Assembly: GCA_016790165.1 (NCBI GenBank)
Contig: JAEUPL010000009.1
Location: 1 to 64,000, forward strand
Direction: 5' to 3'
Source of the DNA: Burkholderiales bacterium
Lineage (GTDB): Bacteria; Pseudomonadota; Gammaproteobacteria; Burkholderiales; Casimicrobiaceae
Length of the DNA: 64,000 nt
Part shown: piece after piece, positions 49,770-58,192 of the stretch
Position numbering within the stretch: position 1 is the stretch's first letter
How the letters are laid out: each line of letters opens with the position of its first letter
Notes under the pieces: model-generated
What the model was told of the DNA's origin: nothing
Seen by the model: only the letters and a program-made list of their open reading frames with translations
The model's database searches: none
Translations under genes and position numbers: made by a program

Positions 49770-50798
49770 GTGACTGACTTTGATCGATTCGCAGAGCCGT
49801 TGGACGGGGAGAGTCCCTGTGGGCCGGATTGCGAGTACGAGAACGACTTTATCGCCCTCGCTCAAGCCGTGGTTGGCAAACCCGAACAGCAGTTTGGCGA
49901 CACCGTCATTCCTGCGGTGCCCCCGGACTGGCCTGAAGTGGACAATTTGTCGCGGGCATTGCTGCAGCGCACACGCGACTTGCGCGTCGTGGGTTGGCTG
50001 GCATTGGCCAATACGCAAATGCGCGGTGCGCCTGCCTTCGCGGCTGGATTGCGCCTGATGCTGCAGCTCTGTGAGCGATTCTGGGACGAAGTACACCCGC
50101 GCGTGGTAGTCGACGGTGACGACGACCCGTATTTGCGTATGAACGCGATCTCGGCGTTTGCGGGCTCTGAGTTTTCAGGGGAAGACCGTTTGATCCAGGC
50201 GTTGCGCGGCTCGACCTTAATTAAGCAGCCACTGGTGCTGACTTATCGTGACGCAGAGTTGACGTTCAGCAAGGCGCCGGAAGCCAAGTACGACCTGCCG
50301 CAGGTCGAGTCGATGATTCTCGACGCGATCGCTGCGGGCAACGAGAGTGTGCTTGCAGTGGTTGAGGCGCTCGAGAACTACGAAAAGCTGCAGACGCTGC
50401 TCGACGAAAAAGTCGCATCGGGCGATGCGCCTGACATGGAGCGCTTGCCGCAAATTCTGAAACCCGTCGCACTGGGTATCCGGCATTTGCAGGCCACCGC
50501 GACCGGGGGCGTAAGTGATGCAGAAGCGGACGTGACGTCGGGCGACATAGCCGTGGGCGGAGCACCAGTGAGTGCGCCTGGTGTTGTCAACAGCCGGGAG
50601 GACGCTCGCCGCGCACTGGAGCGGGTGTGCGAATACCTTGAACGGCACGAACCGAGCAATCCCGCAGCGCTGTTCGCTCGCCGCGCGCAGCGAATGCTCG
50701 ATATGTCGTTCCTGGACATCATGAGAGAACTGTCCCCGGACTCCATGTCGCACCTCGAAATGCTTACCGGCGCACCGCGCCAGGATCAGTCGTACTAG
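49770..50798 (+). CDS. tssA: type VI secretion protein TssA
   Basis: 342 residues starting GTG at 49770. The ImpA N-terminal domain is clear: FAEPLDGESPCGPDCEYENDF, then WPEVDNLSRALLQRTRDLRVVGWLALAN and LRLMLQLCERFWDEVHPR. The C-terminal part SREDARRALERVCEYLERHEPSNPAALFARRAQRMLDMSFLDI is also typical of short TssA proteins. Caps the growing sheath-tube and connects it to the baseplate. Confidence 0.92.
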   Translation: MTDFDRFAEPLDGESPCGPDCEYENDFIALAQAVVGKPEQQFGDTVIPAVPPDWPEVDNLSRALLQRTRDLRVVGWLALANTQMRGAPAFAAGLRLMLQLCERFWDEVHPRVVVDGDDDPYLRMNAISAFAGSEFSGEDRLIQALRGSTLIKQPLVLTYRDAELTFSKAPEAKYDLPQVESMILDAIAAGNESVLAVVEALENYEKLQTLLDEKVASGDAPDMERLPQILKPVALGIRHLQATATGGVSDAEADVTSGDIAVGGAPVSAPGVVNSREDARRALERVCEYLERHEPSNPAALFARRAQRMLDMSFLDIMRELSPDSMSHLEMLTGAPRQDQSY

Positions 50799-50855
50799 TT
50801 TCCCTCTCTAATTTTGAAATCAAACCGACCCTAATTCAGCCAAGGAGCAGCAGCC

Positions 50856-51371
50856 ATGTCAGCCAAGAAGAGTGGACAAAAGTGGATCGCCAAAAATCGT
50901 GCGCCGCGCGTGCAGATCGAGTATGACGTTGAGGTCTATGGGTCGGAGAAGAAGATTCAGCTCCCGTTCGTGATGGGCGTGATGGCGGATCTCTCGGGCA
51001 AGTCGGAGGAACCGCTCCCGGATATCGCGGATCGCAAATTCACCGAAATCGATTTCGACAATTTTGATGCCCGCATGAAGGCGATCAAGCCGCGCGTCGC
51101 CTTCACCGTGCCGAACACACTGACCGGCGAGGGATACATGTCAGTCGACGTGAGCTTTGAGAGCATGGACGACTTTTCCCCGGCCGCCGTGGCAAAAAAA
51201 GTCGGAGCACTTGGCCAGTTGCTAGAAGCGCGCACGCAACTCCATAACCTGTTGTCCTACATGGATGGCAAGTCCGGGGCTGAGGAACTGCTATCGAAAG
51301 TGCTGCAAGATCCTGCGCTGATGGCCTCACTGTCGTCGGCGCCCAAGCCCAGCGACACCCCGAGCGCCTGA
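50856..51371 (+). CDS. tssB: T6SS sheath small subunit TssB
   Basis: 171 residues. Begins SGQKWIAKNRAPRVQIEYDVEVYG and has IQLPFVMGVMADLSG, FTEIDFDNFDARMKAIKPR and the C-terminal LLSYMDGKSGAEELL. Interlocks with TssC to form the contractile sheath. AAGGAG ribosome binding site 10 bp upstream. Confidence 0.96.
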   Translation: MSAKKSGQKWIAKNRAPRVQIEYDVEVYGSEKKIQLPFVMGVMADLSGKSEEPLPDIADRKFTEIDFDNFDARMKAIKPRVAFTVPNTLTGEGYMSVDVSFESMDDFSPAAVAKKVGALGQLLEARTQLHNLLSYMDGKSGAEELLSKVLQDPALMASLSSAPKPSDTPSA

Positions 51372-51404
51372 AGTCCGGCAACCATTTGAACAGAGGAAAA
51401 GAAA

Positions 51405-52907
51405 ATGGCAGCAGAATCCCAATCCGCAAGCGGGCTCGCGAGTGTCGAGTTTCAGGGCAACGAGTTCTCCTCGCTGCTGAACAAGGAGTTTCGACCCAAG
51501 ACGGACGAGGCGCGCGGCGCGATCGAATCAGCCGTTCAGACCTTGGCGCAGCAGGCGCTGGCGCACTCGGCAACGATTTCGACCGACGCTTATCGCACGA
51601 TCGAAGGCCTGATCGCCGCGATTGACAAGAAGATTTCCGATCAGATGAACTTGATCCTCCATCACGAGGACTTCCAGAAGCTGGAGGGCACGTGGCGCGG
51701 GATGAAATATTTGGTCGACAACTCCGATCCTGACGAAATGCTCAAGATTCGTGTCTTGAACATCAGCAAGAACGATTTGCGCAAGACCATGCGCCGGTAC
51801 AAGGGGACGGGGTGGGATCAAAGCCCGATCTTCAAGAAGCTCTACGAAGAAGAATACGGCCAGTTCGGCGGTGAGCCGTACGGCTGTCTGGTGGGTGACT
51901 ATCACTTCGACCACAGCGCGCCGGACGTGGAATTGCTCGGAGAAATGGCCCGTGTCGCGGCCGCTGCCCACGCACCGTTTATTGCAGGTGCGTCGCCTGC
52001 GACGTTGCAAATGTCGTCATGGCAGGAACTCGCTAATCCGCGTGACCTGACCAAGATTTTCAGTAATACCGAATACGCGGCCTGGCGCGGGCTGCGAGAT
52101 TCGGACGACTCCAAGTATGTTGGCCTGTGCATGCCTCGCTACCTGTCCCGCATGCCTTACGGCGCCAAGACCAACCCGGTCGAAGAGTTTGCGTTCGAGG
52201 AGGATACTGAGGGAGGGTCGCACGCAAAGTACACGTGGAGTAACTCCGCATTTGCCATGGCGGCGAACATCAATCGCTCGTTCAAGGAATTCGGCTGGTG
52301 TACCTCGATCCGGGGCGTCGAATCTGGCGGTATCGTGACCGACTTGCCGGCGCACACCTTTCCGACCGATGACGGTGGCGTGGACATGAAATGCCCGACG
52401 GAAATTGCTATTAGCGACCGCCGCGAGGCGGAATTGGCGAAGAACGGCTTTATGCCGCTTATCCACCGCAAGAATACGGACCTCGCAGCGTTCATCGGCG
52501 CGCAATCGTTGAATAAGCCCTCCGAGTACTATGACTCGGATGCAACGGCCAATGCCAATTTGGCGGCACGGTTGCCCTACATGTTCGCCTGCTGTCGCTT
52601 TGCGCACTATCTGAAGTGCATCGTACGTGACAAGATCGGGTCGTTCAAGGAACGGGAGGACATGCAACGCTGGCTGAACGACTGGATTCTCAATTACGTC
52701 GATGGGGCGCCTGAGCATTCGTCGCAGGAAACCAAGGCGCGCAAACCGCTCGCCGCGGCGGAAGTGGTGGTGGAAGAGGTCGAGGGCAACCCCGGTTACT
52801 ACACCTCGAAGTTCTTCCTGCGCCCCCACTACCAGTTGGAAGGCCTCACGGTGTCGCTGCGTCTGGTGTCAAAGCTGCCATCGGCCAAGGGCGCCGGGGC
52901 GAAGTAA
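51405..52907 (+). CDS. tssC: T6SS sheath large subunit TssC
   Basis: 500 residues. Conserved segments include NLILHHEDFQKLEGTWRGM, GYLVD-type region MKYLVDNSD, EYGQFGGEPYGCLVGDY, MPRYLSRMPYG and the C-terminal LEGLTVSLRLVSKLPS. Forms the sheath with TssB and is disassembled by ClpV. Starts 33 bp after tssB. Confidence 0.96.
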   Translation: MAAESQSASGLASVEFQGNEFSSLLNKEFRPKTDEARGAIESAVQTLAQQALAHSATISTDAYRTIEGLIAAIDKKISDQMNLILHHEDFQKLEGTWRGMKYLVDNSDPDEMLKIRVLNISKNDLRKTMRRYKGTGWDQSPIFKKLYEEEYGQFGGEPYGCLVGDYHFDHSAPDVELLGEMARVAAAAHAPFIAGASPATLQMSSWQELANPRDLTKIFSNTEYAAWRGLRDSDDSKYVGLCMPRYLSRMPYGAKTNPVEEFAFEEDTEGGSHAKYTWSNSAFAMAANINRSFKEFGWCTSIRGVESGGIVTDLPAHTFPTDDGGVDMKCPTEIAISDRREAELAKNGFMPLIHRKNTDLAAFIGAQSLNKPSEYYDSDATANANLAARLPYMFACCRFAHYLKCIVRDKIGSFKEREDMQRWLNDWILNYVDGAPEHSSQETKARKPLAAAEVVVEEVEGNPGYYTSKFFLRPHYQLEGLTVSLRLVSKLPSAKGAGAK

Positions 52908-52965
52908 AAAATCTTCAATGCGATGACGCTTTGCGAGCAATCGATGCGTCTATGAAAGTACGGAA

Positions 52966-52984
52966 GCTCATCGCTGCGATGAGC
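52966..52984 (+). promoter_or_regulatory. perfect palindrome upstream of hcp
   Basis: GCTCATCGC-T-GCGATGAGC, 9-bp arms around one base, 59 bp before the hcp start in the 136-bp tssC-hcp gap. It could be an operator, or fold in the RNA as a stem (GCTCATC/GATGAGC) that protects the hcp message. Confidence 0.5.
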
Positions 52985-53043
52985 GAAACCCGCAGGTCGG
53001 ATGTCCCTTTCTTCCACATGCACTTTTTATCGGAGCAACAATC

Positions 53044-53535
53044 ATGGCAAATTCCAGCAACATCTACATGAAACTGAGTGGCATTACTGGCGAGGGTCAG
53101 GATGCGGGCCACAAAGACTGGGTCGACATCGATAGCTACTCGCAGGGGCTGAGCAACGCATCCAGTTCGGGCTACGGCGGTGGCTCGGGTGTCGGTCGGG
53201 TTCAGTATGGTGAACTCAATATCGTCTGCCACATGGAGAAGGCGGTCCCGATCCTCATGCAGTACTGCGCAACCGGTAAGCATATCGATGAGGTGAAACT
53301 CGAGGCCTGCAAATCGACCGGTGGCACCAAGATCGAAGCGTATTTCACGATCACACTGACCAAAGCGTACGTGTCCAGCGTGAACTTCGGCGGCCACGAC
53401 AACTCGAAGCCAACGGTCAATATCTCGCTCACCTGCGAAAAGATCAAGACCGAGTACAAACCGCAGAAGAGCGACGGCTCGCTCGACGCGGCGATCCCGG
53501 CAACGTACGACATCAAGGCCGGTCAGTCGTCGTAA
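53044..53535 (+). CDS. hcp: T6SS tube protein Hcp (TssD)
   Basis: 163 residues. Typical Hcp features: MANSSNIYMKLSGITGEGQDAGHKDWVDIDSYSQG, and the later beta-strands (FTITLTKAYVSSVNFGG, VNISLTCEKIKTEYKPQ). Hexamers stack into the tube that is expelled, and small effectors can ride inside. It has its own terminator downstream and a leader palindrome upstream, in line with high expression. Confidence 0.95.
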   Translation: MANSSNIYMKLSGITGEGQDAGHKDWVDIDSYSQGLSNASSSGYGGGSGVGRVQYGELNIVCHMEKAVPILMQYCATGKHIDEVKLEACKSTGGTKIEAYFTITLTKAYVSSVNFGGHDNSKPTVNISLTCEKIKTEYKPQKSDGSLDAAIPATYDIKAGQSS

Positions 53536-53563
53536 CAGTCAAGTCCCAGGACTTTACTGCCAC

Positions 53564-53604
53564 CCGCCGCAGGTCGCTCTGGCGATCTGTGGCGGTTTCG
53601 TTTT
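53564..53604 (+). terminator. intrinsic terminator/attenuator after hcp
   Basis: Left arm CCGCCGCAGGTCGC (53564-53577), loop TCTG, right arm GCGATCTGTGGCGG (53582-53595); 12 of 14 pairs are Watson-Crick and the two others are wobble. It is followed by TTTCGTTTT. It likely makes a short abundant hcp transcript, with read-through into tagJ. Confidence 0.85.
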
Positions 53605-53636
53605 CCCCAACCGCTGCATGATCGGAGTTCGGTGCG

Positions 53637-54440
53637 ATGTCATCGTCCAAGCAACTGGCAACCCTGGATGCCGAACTGGCGGAGCTTCAGGCGGCGATCC
53701 GCCGTGATGCGGCGAGTGCCAAGCTCCGCGTACACCTGTTTCAGCTGCTGTGTGTGATGGGCAACTGGACGCGCGCATTGTCGCAGCTCCAGCTGTGTGG
53801 ACAGATGGATGTCAAGGCGCTTCCGATGGCGCAGACCTATCGGGAAGCCATTCGTTGCGAGTTGTTTCGCGCCGAGGTGTTTGCCGGGCGCCGCACGCCG
53901 CAGGTCATGGGCCAGCCCCCCGCCTGGATTGGTTCCCTGATTGATGCCCTGCGCCACGATGGCGCCGGTCAGTTCGCGACATCGGCTGCGCTGCGGCAAA
54001 AGGCGATGGATGAGGCGGCGCCGGTTGCGTTCACAGTCGATGGCCAGAGGGTGGAGTGGCTCGCTGACGCGGATTCTCGACTCGGTCCCGTGCTGGAGGT
54101 CATCGCCAACGGGCAGTACTACTGGCTACCTTTCCAGTCCTGCAAGGGTGTTTCCATTGAGGCCCCCGTTGACCTCCGTGACAAGGTATGGGCCGCTGCC
54201 GAGGTGTTGTTGCCGAACGAGGGGTGCGTCCCAGTGTTGATTCCAGCGCGTTACGCGGGCACAACGGACTTGACCGGTGCAGAAGGCGACGATCTGCGCC
54301 GCGGCCGGCTAACCGAGTGGCGCGAGCCGGCCGAAGGCATGTGGTTTGGTCTTGGTCAGAGGATGTGGAGCAGTGATGTCGGGGAGCACCCGATTTTCGA
54401 TACGCGCAAAATACTGCAAGTTGACAGCGCGGCGGCGTAG
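53637..54440 (+). CDS. tagJ: T6SS accessory protein TagJ (ImpE family)
   Basis: 267 residues. N-terminal TPR-like helices (LATLDAELAELQAAIRRDAASAKLRVHLFQLLCVMGNWTRALSQL) and the ImpE C-terminal region (DADSRLGPVLEVIANGQYYWLPF, EVLLPNEGCVPVLIPARYAGT). In P. aeruginosa H1-T6SS TagJ binds the sheath protein and ClpV. Its presence goes with the kinase/FHA/phosphatase module in H1-like systems. Confidence 0.9.
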   Translation: MSSSKQLATLDAELAELQAAIRRDAASAKLRVHLFQLLCVMGNWTRALSQLQLCGQMDVKALPMAQTYREAIRCELFRAEVFAGRRTPQVMGQPPAWIGSLIDALRHDGAGQFATSAALRQKAMDEAAPVAFTVDGQRVEWLADADSRLGPVLEVIANGQYYWLPFQSCKGVSIEAPVDLRDKVWAAAEVLLPNEGCVPVLIPARYAGTTDLTGAEGDDLRRGRLTEWREPAEGMWFGLGQRMWSSDVGEHPIFDTRKILQVDSAAA

Positions 54441-54555
54441 CGTCGAGGGGCCGGTGGGTTACCTACGCAGAGCCATTTGCCATCGAGCCAGTCACCGCGT
54501 GATGGTGACGCGCTAACGCAGACGGGTTGCTATACGTCGAACCGGTCGAAGAATC

Positions 54556-55089
54556 ATGCAGGAAAAGACGATTTTGCGGTCCGAAGGTGACCGGCTTCAG
54601 CCCGCGTTGCTGGATCGACTCGCGGACGACGAGCCGCACAACCGCAAGGAATTACTACAGAACTCTGTCGTATCCAAAGGGCGTCTCAAGCGTACCGTCT
54701 TGCGCGATCTGGGGTGGCTGCTCAATACGACCGCACACCACACGAGCGATCAACTGGCACAGCATCCCGAAGTCCGTCGCTCGGTAATTAATTTCGGTGT
54801 CCCCGTACTCTCAGGTCAGTACTTCTCCGGCATCGACTGGCGCGAGGTGGAACGCGGTATCCTCGATGCGATACAGACCTTTGAGCCCAGAATCTTGCCG
54901 GACACCCTGAAGGTAACTGCCATATTCGAGGGCGAATCCAAGGGTGCGCACAACATCCTGCAGTTCGAGATTCGCGGCGAGCTCTGGTCGATGCCATTTC
55001 CGATCGAACTGCTCATCCGATCTGACCTCGATCTTGAAACTGGCCACTTTACGGTGAAAGATCAACTCGCAACCGGGACGTCGAGCTAG
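54556..55089 (+). CDS. tssE: T6SS baseplate protein TssE (gp25-like)
   Basis: 177 residues. Central gpW/gp25 fold: RRSVINFGVP, EVERGILDAIQTFEPRILPDTLKV and the conserved FEIRGELWSMPFPIELLIRSDLDLETG. Wedge component that nucleates the sheath. Only 2 bp separate its stop from tssF. Confidence 0.93.
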   Translation: MQEKTILRSEGDRLQPALLDRLADDEPHNRKELLQNSVVSKGRLKRTVLRDLGWLLNTTAHHTSDQLAQHPEVRRSVINFGVPVLSGQYFSGIDWREVERGILDAIQTFEPRILPDTLKVTAIFEGESKGAHNILQFEIRGELWSMPFPIELLIRSDLDLETGHFTVKDQLATGTSS

Positions 55090-55091
55090 CC

Positions 55092-56966
55092 ATGGATCCG
55101 CGCCTGCTCGACTACTACAACCGCGAGCTCTCTTACGTCCGCGAGCAGGGGGCGGAATTCGCGGAACAGTTTCCCAAGGTCGCGGCGCGACTTGCCATGC
55201 GGGGCGTGGAAGTCGCCGATCCGTACGTGGAGCGGCTTCTCGAAGGCTTTGCGTTCTTGTCAGCGCGCATCCAGCTCAAGATGGATGCCGAGTTTCCACG
55301 CTTTTCGCAGCGGATTCTCGACCTGGTCTTTCCGGGCTATCTCGCGCCCACGCCGTCAATGGGGATCGCGCAGTTCAACGCGTCGCGCACTGAGGGCGGA
55401 TCGCCGGACGGTCATCTGATTGGGCGACACGCGCGGCTGCGTGCTCGCTTGCCAGCGCACGAGCAGACCGCGTGCGAGTTCCGAACGGCACACGACGTCA
55501 CGATGTGGCCGCTGCAGTTGGTTGAAGCAAGATTGACGGCCGCTCCGCCCGACTTGCCCATCGCGGGCTATCGCTGGGGCGCGCCGGTGCGCGGGGCGCT
55601 CCGCATGAGTTTTGAGACTACTGCGCAGATTCCCGTGTCTGCGCTCAAACTCGACAGCCTGCCGGTGTTCATCAAAGGGACGGCCGACACGGCGACCAAA
55701 CTTCAGGAGTTACTGCACACCCAGTGCGTCGGACTCTTGGTGCACGCGGGGGGGCTTCCGATTCGCTCATTGGTTCCGTTTCAGGCGGACTCGTTGCGTC
55801 CGGAAGGCTACCGAACCGATCAGGCGATGCTGCCGGTTGACTCGCGTGCTTTTGACGGGCATCGCTTGCTCCACGAGTACTTTGCGTTTCCCGAGCGCTA
55901 TCGCTTTTTTTCCATCAATGATTTGCAGCGAGTGCTGCCGCAGGTTACCGGCACGCGGTTCGAAGTCGTCGTACTGCTGAAGCAGGCCAGTGCGCCGTTG
56001 GAGGCCGTGGTTGATGCGGAAAGCTTCGCGCTCTACTGCTCACCCGTCGTCAATTTGGTGCGGCGCACCTCTGATCGCATCCCGGTCACCTCCACGCGCT
56101 TTGAGTACCACGCAGTCATCGAGCGAACGCGTCCGTTGGACTTCGAAATCCATAGCATTGAGAAGGTGACGGGTTTCAACGCAGACTCAGATCGGCCCCA
56201 GGTGTTTCACCCGTTTTATGCCGCCGCCGACGTTGATCGGCGCGGCGCGGGTGCGTATTTTTCCGTACGCCGGGAGCCGCGGCTGCTGTCGGATCAATCT
56301 CGCCGACACGGGCCGAGAACGGGGTACATCGGCTCAGAGTGCTTCATATCGCTCGTCGATCAGAAGGAGGCGCCGTTTTCCTCCGACCTTCGGCAGATAT
56401 CGGTTGAAGCTTTGTGCACCAATCGCGATCTGCCGCTACTCACGCCCGTCGGAAACGCCGATGCTGACCTGACCCTCATGACCTCTGCTCCCGTGGAGAG
56501 CATTCGCTTTGTCGTCAGCCCGACGCGACCGTCGCCTGCATTGGCCGAGCGCGAGATCACGTGGCGCCTGATTTCGCAGCTCAGTCTCAACTATTTGACG
56601 CTCACCGACGCGACGCCCGAGCAGGGCGCAAGCGCCATTCGCGAACTGCTGGGGCTCTACGCCCGCGTCGGCGCGGCCGGGTCGGATTCCATTATCAGCG
56701 GCGTGCAGCGAATGGCTGTGAAATCGGTAAATCGGCGGGTACCTCATTCCGGACCTATTGTTTTTGGCCGAGGGGTTGCGCTGGATATGGAAGTCGACGA
56801 GATTCCCTTCGCCGGCGTCAGCCCTTGGGGCTTGGGCGCCGTGCTGGAACAGTTCTTCGCGCGACACGTCAGCCTCAACTCGTTCACCGAATTTGGGCTT
56901 CGCAGTCTTCAGCGTGGCCCAATTGGCACATGGCTGCCGCGCATCGGTCGCCGACCCACCGTCTAG
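55092..56966 (+). CDS. tssF: T6SS baseplate protein TssF
   Basis: 624 residues. Starts MDPRLLDYYNRELSYVREQGAEFAEQFPKVAARL, the classic TssF start, with VADPYVERLLEGFAFLSARIQLKMD. The C-terminal part has VDEIPFAGVSPWGLGAVLEQFFARHVSLNSFTE. Forms the TssF2G wedge with TssG. Confidence 0.95.
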   Translation: MDPRLLDYYNRELSYVREQGAEFAEQFPKVAARLAMRGVEVADPYVERLLEGFAFLSARIQLKMDAEFPRFSQRILDLVFPGYLAPTPSMGIAQFNASRTEGGSPDGHLIGRHARLRARLPAHEQTACEFRTAHDVTMWPLQLVEARLTAAPPDLPIAGYRWGAPVRGALRMSFETTAQIPVSALKLDSLPVFIKGTADTATKLQELLHTQCVGLLVHAGGLPIRSLVPFQADSLRPEGYRTDQAMLPVDSRAFDGHRLLHEYFAFPERYRFFSINDLQRVLPQVTGTRFEVVVLLKQASAPLEAVVDAESFALYCSPVVNLVRRTSDRIPVTSTRFEYHAVIERTRPLDFEIHSIEKVTGFNADSDRPQVFHPFYAAADVDRRGAGAYFSVRREPRLLSDQSRRHGPRTGYIGSECFISLVDQKEAPFSSDLRQISVEALCTNRDLPLLTPVGNADADLTLMTSAPVESIRFVVSPTRPSPALAEREITWRLISQLSLNYLTLTDATPEQGASAIRELLGLYARVGAAGSDSIISGVQRMAVKSVNRRVPHSGPIVFGRGVALDMEVDEIPFAGVSPWGLGAVLEQFFARHVSLNSFTEFGLRSLQRGPIGTWLPRIGRRPTV

Positions 56967-56974
56967 CGCGAGAT

Positions 56975-58156
56975 ATGGGAGAGCACGCTGGCGTCGGCGG
57001 TGAGGCAGGGGCAAAGGCCGGGGATGCGTCCCGCGGGCAGCGTGCCCCGATGGCGGACGGTGGCGCCGAACGCAGTGCGCTGAATCCGCGCCTGACGCGC
57101 CTGTTTGGTGGTCTGGGCGCCGACGCGACCCGGTTCGACTTCTACTACACGCTGAGGCACGTTGACGCTTACATCGACGGCGACGTGCCTCTCGGACGTG
57201 CGCCGCGCGCTCGTGACGAGCCGTTGCGTCTAACGCAGCACCCTTCGCTGATCTTCGCGCCCTCGACGCTCTATCAGTACAAGGAAGGGGTCGCCGCCCA
57301 CGGGCTGGGGCGCCTGGCGGTTCACCACTTCGGACTGTTCGGTCCGAACGGTGCGCTGCCGCAGCACATCACGGAGTACGTGCAGGAACGCATCCTGCAC
57401 TACAAGGACGAGACATTTGCACGCTTTGCGGACATTTTTCAGCACCGCATGATTCTGCTGTTCTACCGGGCGTGGGCGGATTCGCAGTCGGTCACGAGTC
57501 TAGACAACCCGGGTCGCGATCATTTTGGCCGCTACATCGGCAGTTTGATCGGCTTGGGGCAACCGTCGTTGCGCAACCGGGACAGTGTGCCCGATCATCT
57601 GAAACTACATCATGCCGGTCACCTTGCACGCCAGACACGCAATCCGGAAGGGCTGGTCCGGGCGCTCTCGGCACTGCTCCGCGTTCCGGTCACATTGGGC
57701 GAGTTCTGCATGCAATGGCTCCGACTGGCACCGTCTGAACGAACGTGTCTTGTGTCGGTCGCCTCGGCCGGGGACGGCGGGCAACACCGGATTGAGCTCG
57801 GCTCTGCGTCGTCGCGACTCGGGATGGGGGCGGTGGCGGGGAGCCGTGTGCCAGACGTACAGAACAAATTTCGCTTGCGCATTGGCCCGATGCCGCTGGC
57901 TGAATTCGAGCGCTACCTGCCCGGCGGCGAACGATTCGTTCAGGTGCGTGACTGGATTCGCAACTACATTGGCGTCGAAACCGCGTGGGACATGCAGCTC
58001 GTGCTGCAGCGAAGTCAGGTTCCGCCGGCCCAACTGGGCGTGACAGGGCGCCTGGGTTGGACCAGTTGGCTTGGCATGCCGGCTGCGCGTCGCAAAATTG
58101 ACGCCGATGACGTCATTCTTGATGCCGAACGATTGACTGAGCAAGCGCCGGCCTAG
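56975..58156 (+). CDS. tssG: T6SS baseplate protein TssG
   Basis: 393 residues from ATG 56975, 8 bp after tssF. The first 35 residues are a Gly/Ala-rich leader without family similarity; the conserved part begins near LNPRLTRLFGGLGADATRFDFYYTLRHVDA. Other hallmarks are ILHYKDETFARFADIFQHRMILLFYRAWADSQ and the C-terminal QLGVTGRLGWTSWLG. An in-frame ATG near residue 26 is an alternative start. Confidence 0.92.
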   Translation: MGEHAGVGGEAGAKAGDASRGQRAPMADGGAERSALNPRLTRLFGGLGADATRFDFYYTLRHVDAYIDGDVPLGRAPRARDEPLRLTQHPSLIFAPSTLYQYKEGVAAHGLGRLAVHHFGLFGPNGALPQHITEYVQERILHYKDETFARFADIFQHRMILLFYRAWADSQSVTSLDNPGRDHFGRYIGSLIGLGQPSLRNRDSVPDHLKLHHAGHLARQTRNPEGLVRALSALLRVPVTLGEFCMQWLRLAPSERTCLVSVASAGDGGQHRIELGSASSRLGMGAVAGSRVPDVQNKFRLRIGPMPLAEFERYLPGGERFVQVRDWIRNYIGVETAWDMQLVLQRSQVPPAQLGVTGRLGWTSWLGMPAARRKIDADDVILDAERLTEQAPA

Positions 58157-58192
58157 GTGGGGCTGGCGCAAAACACACCAAAGGGGAAGCCC

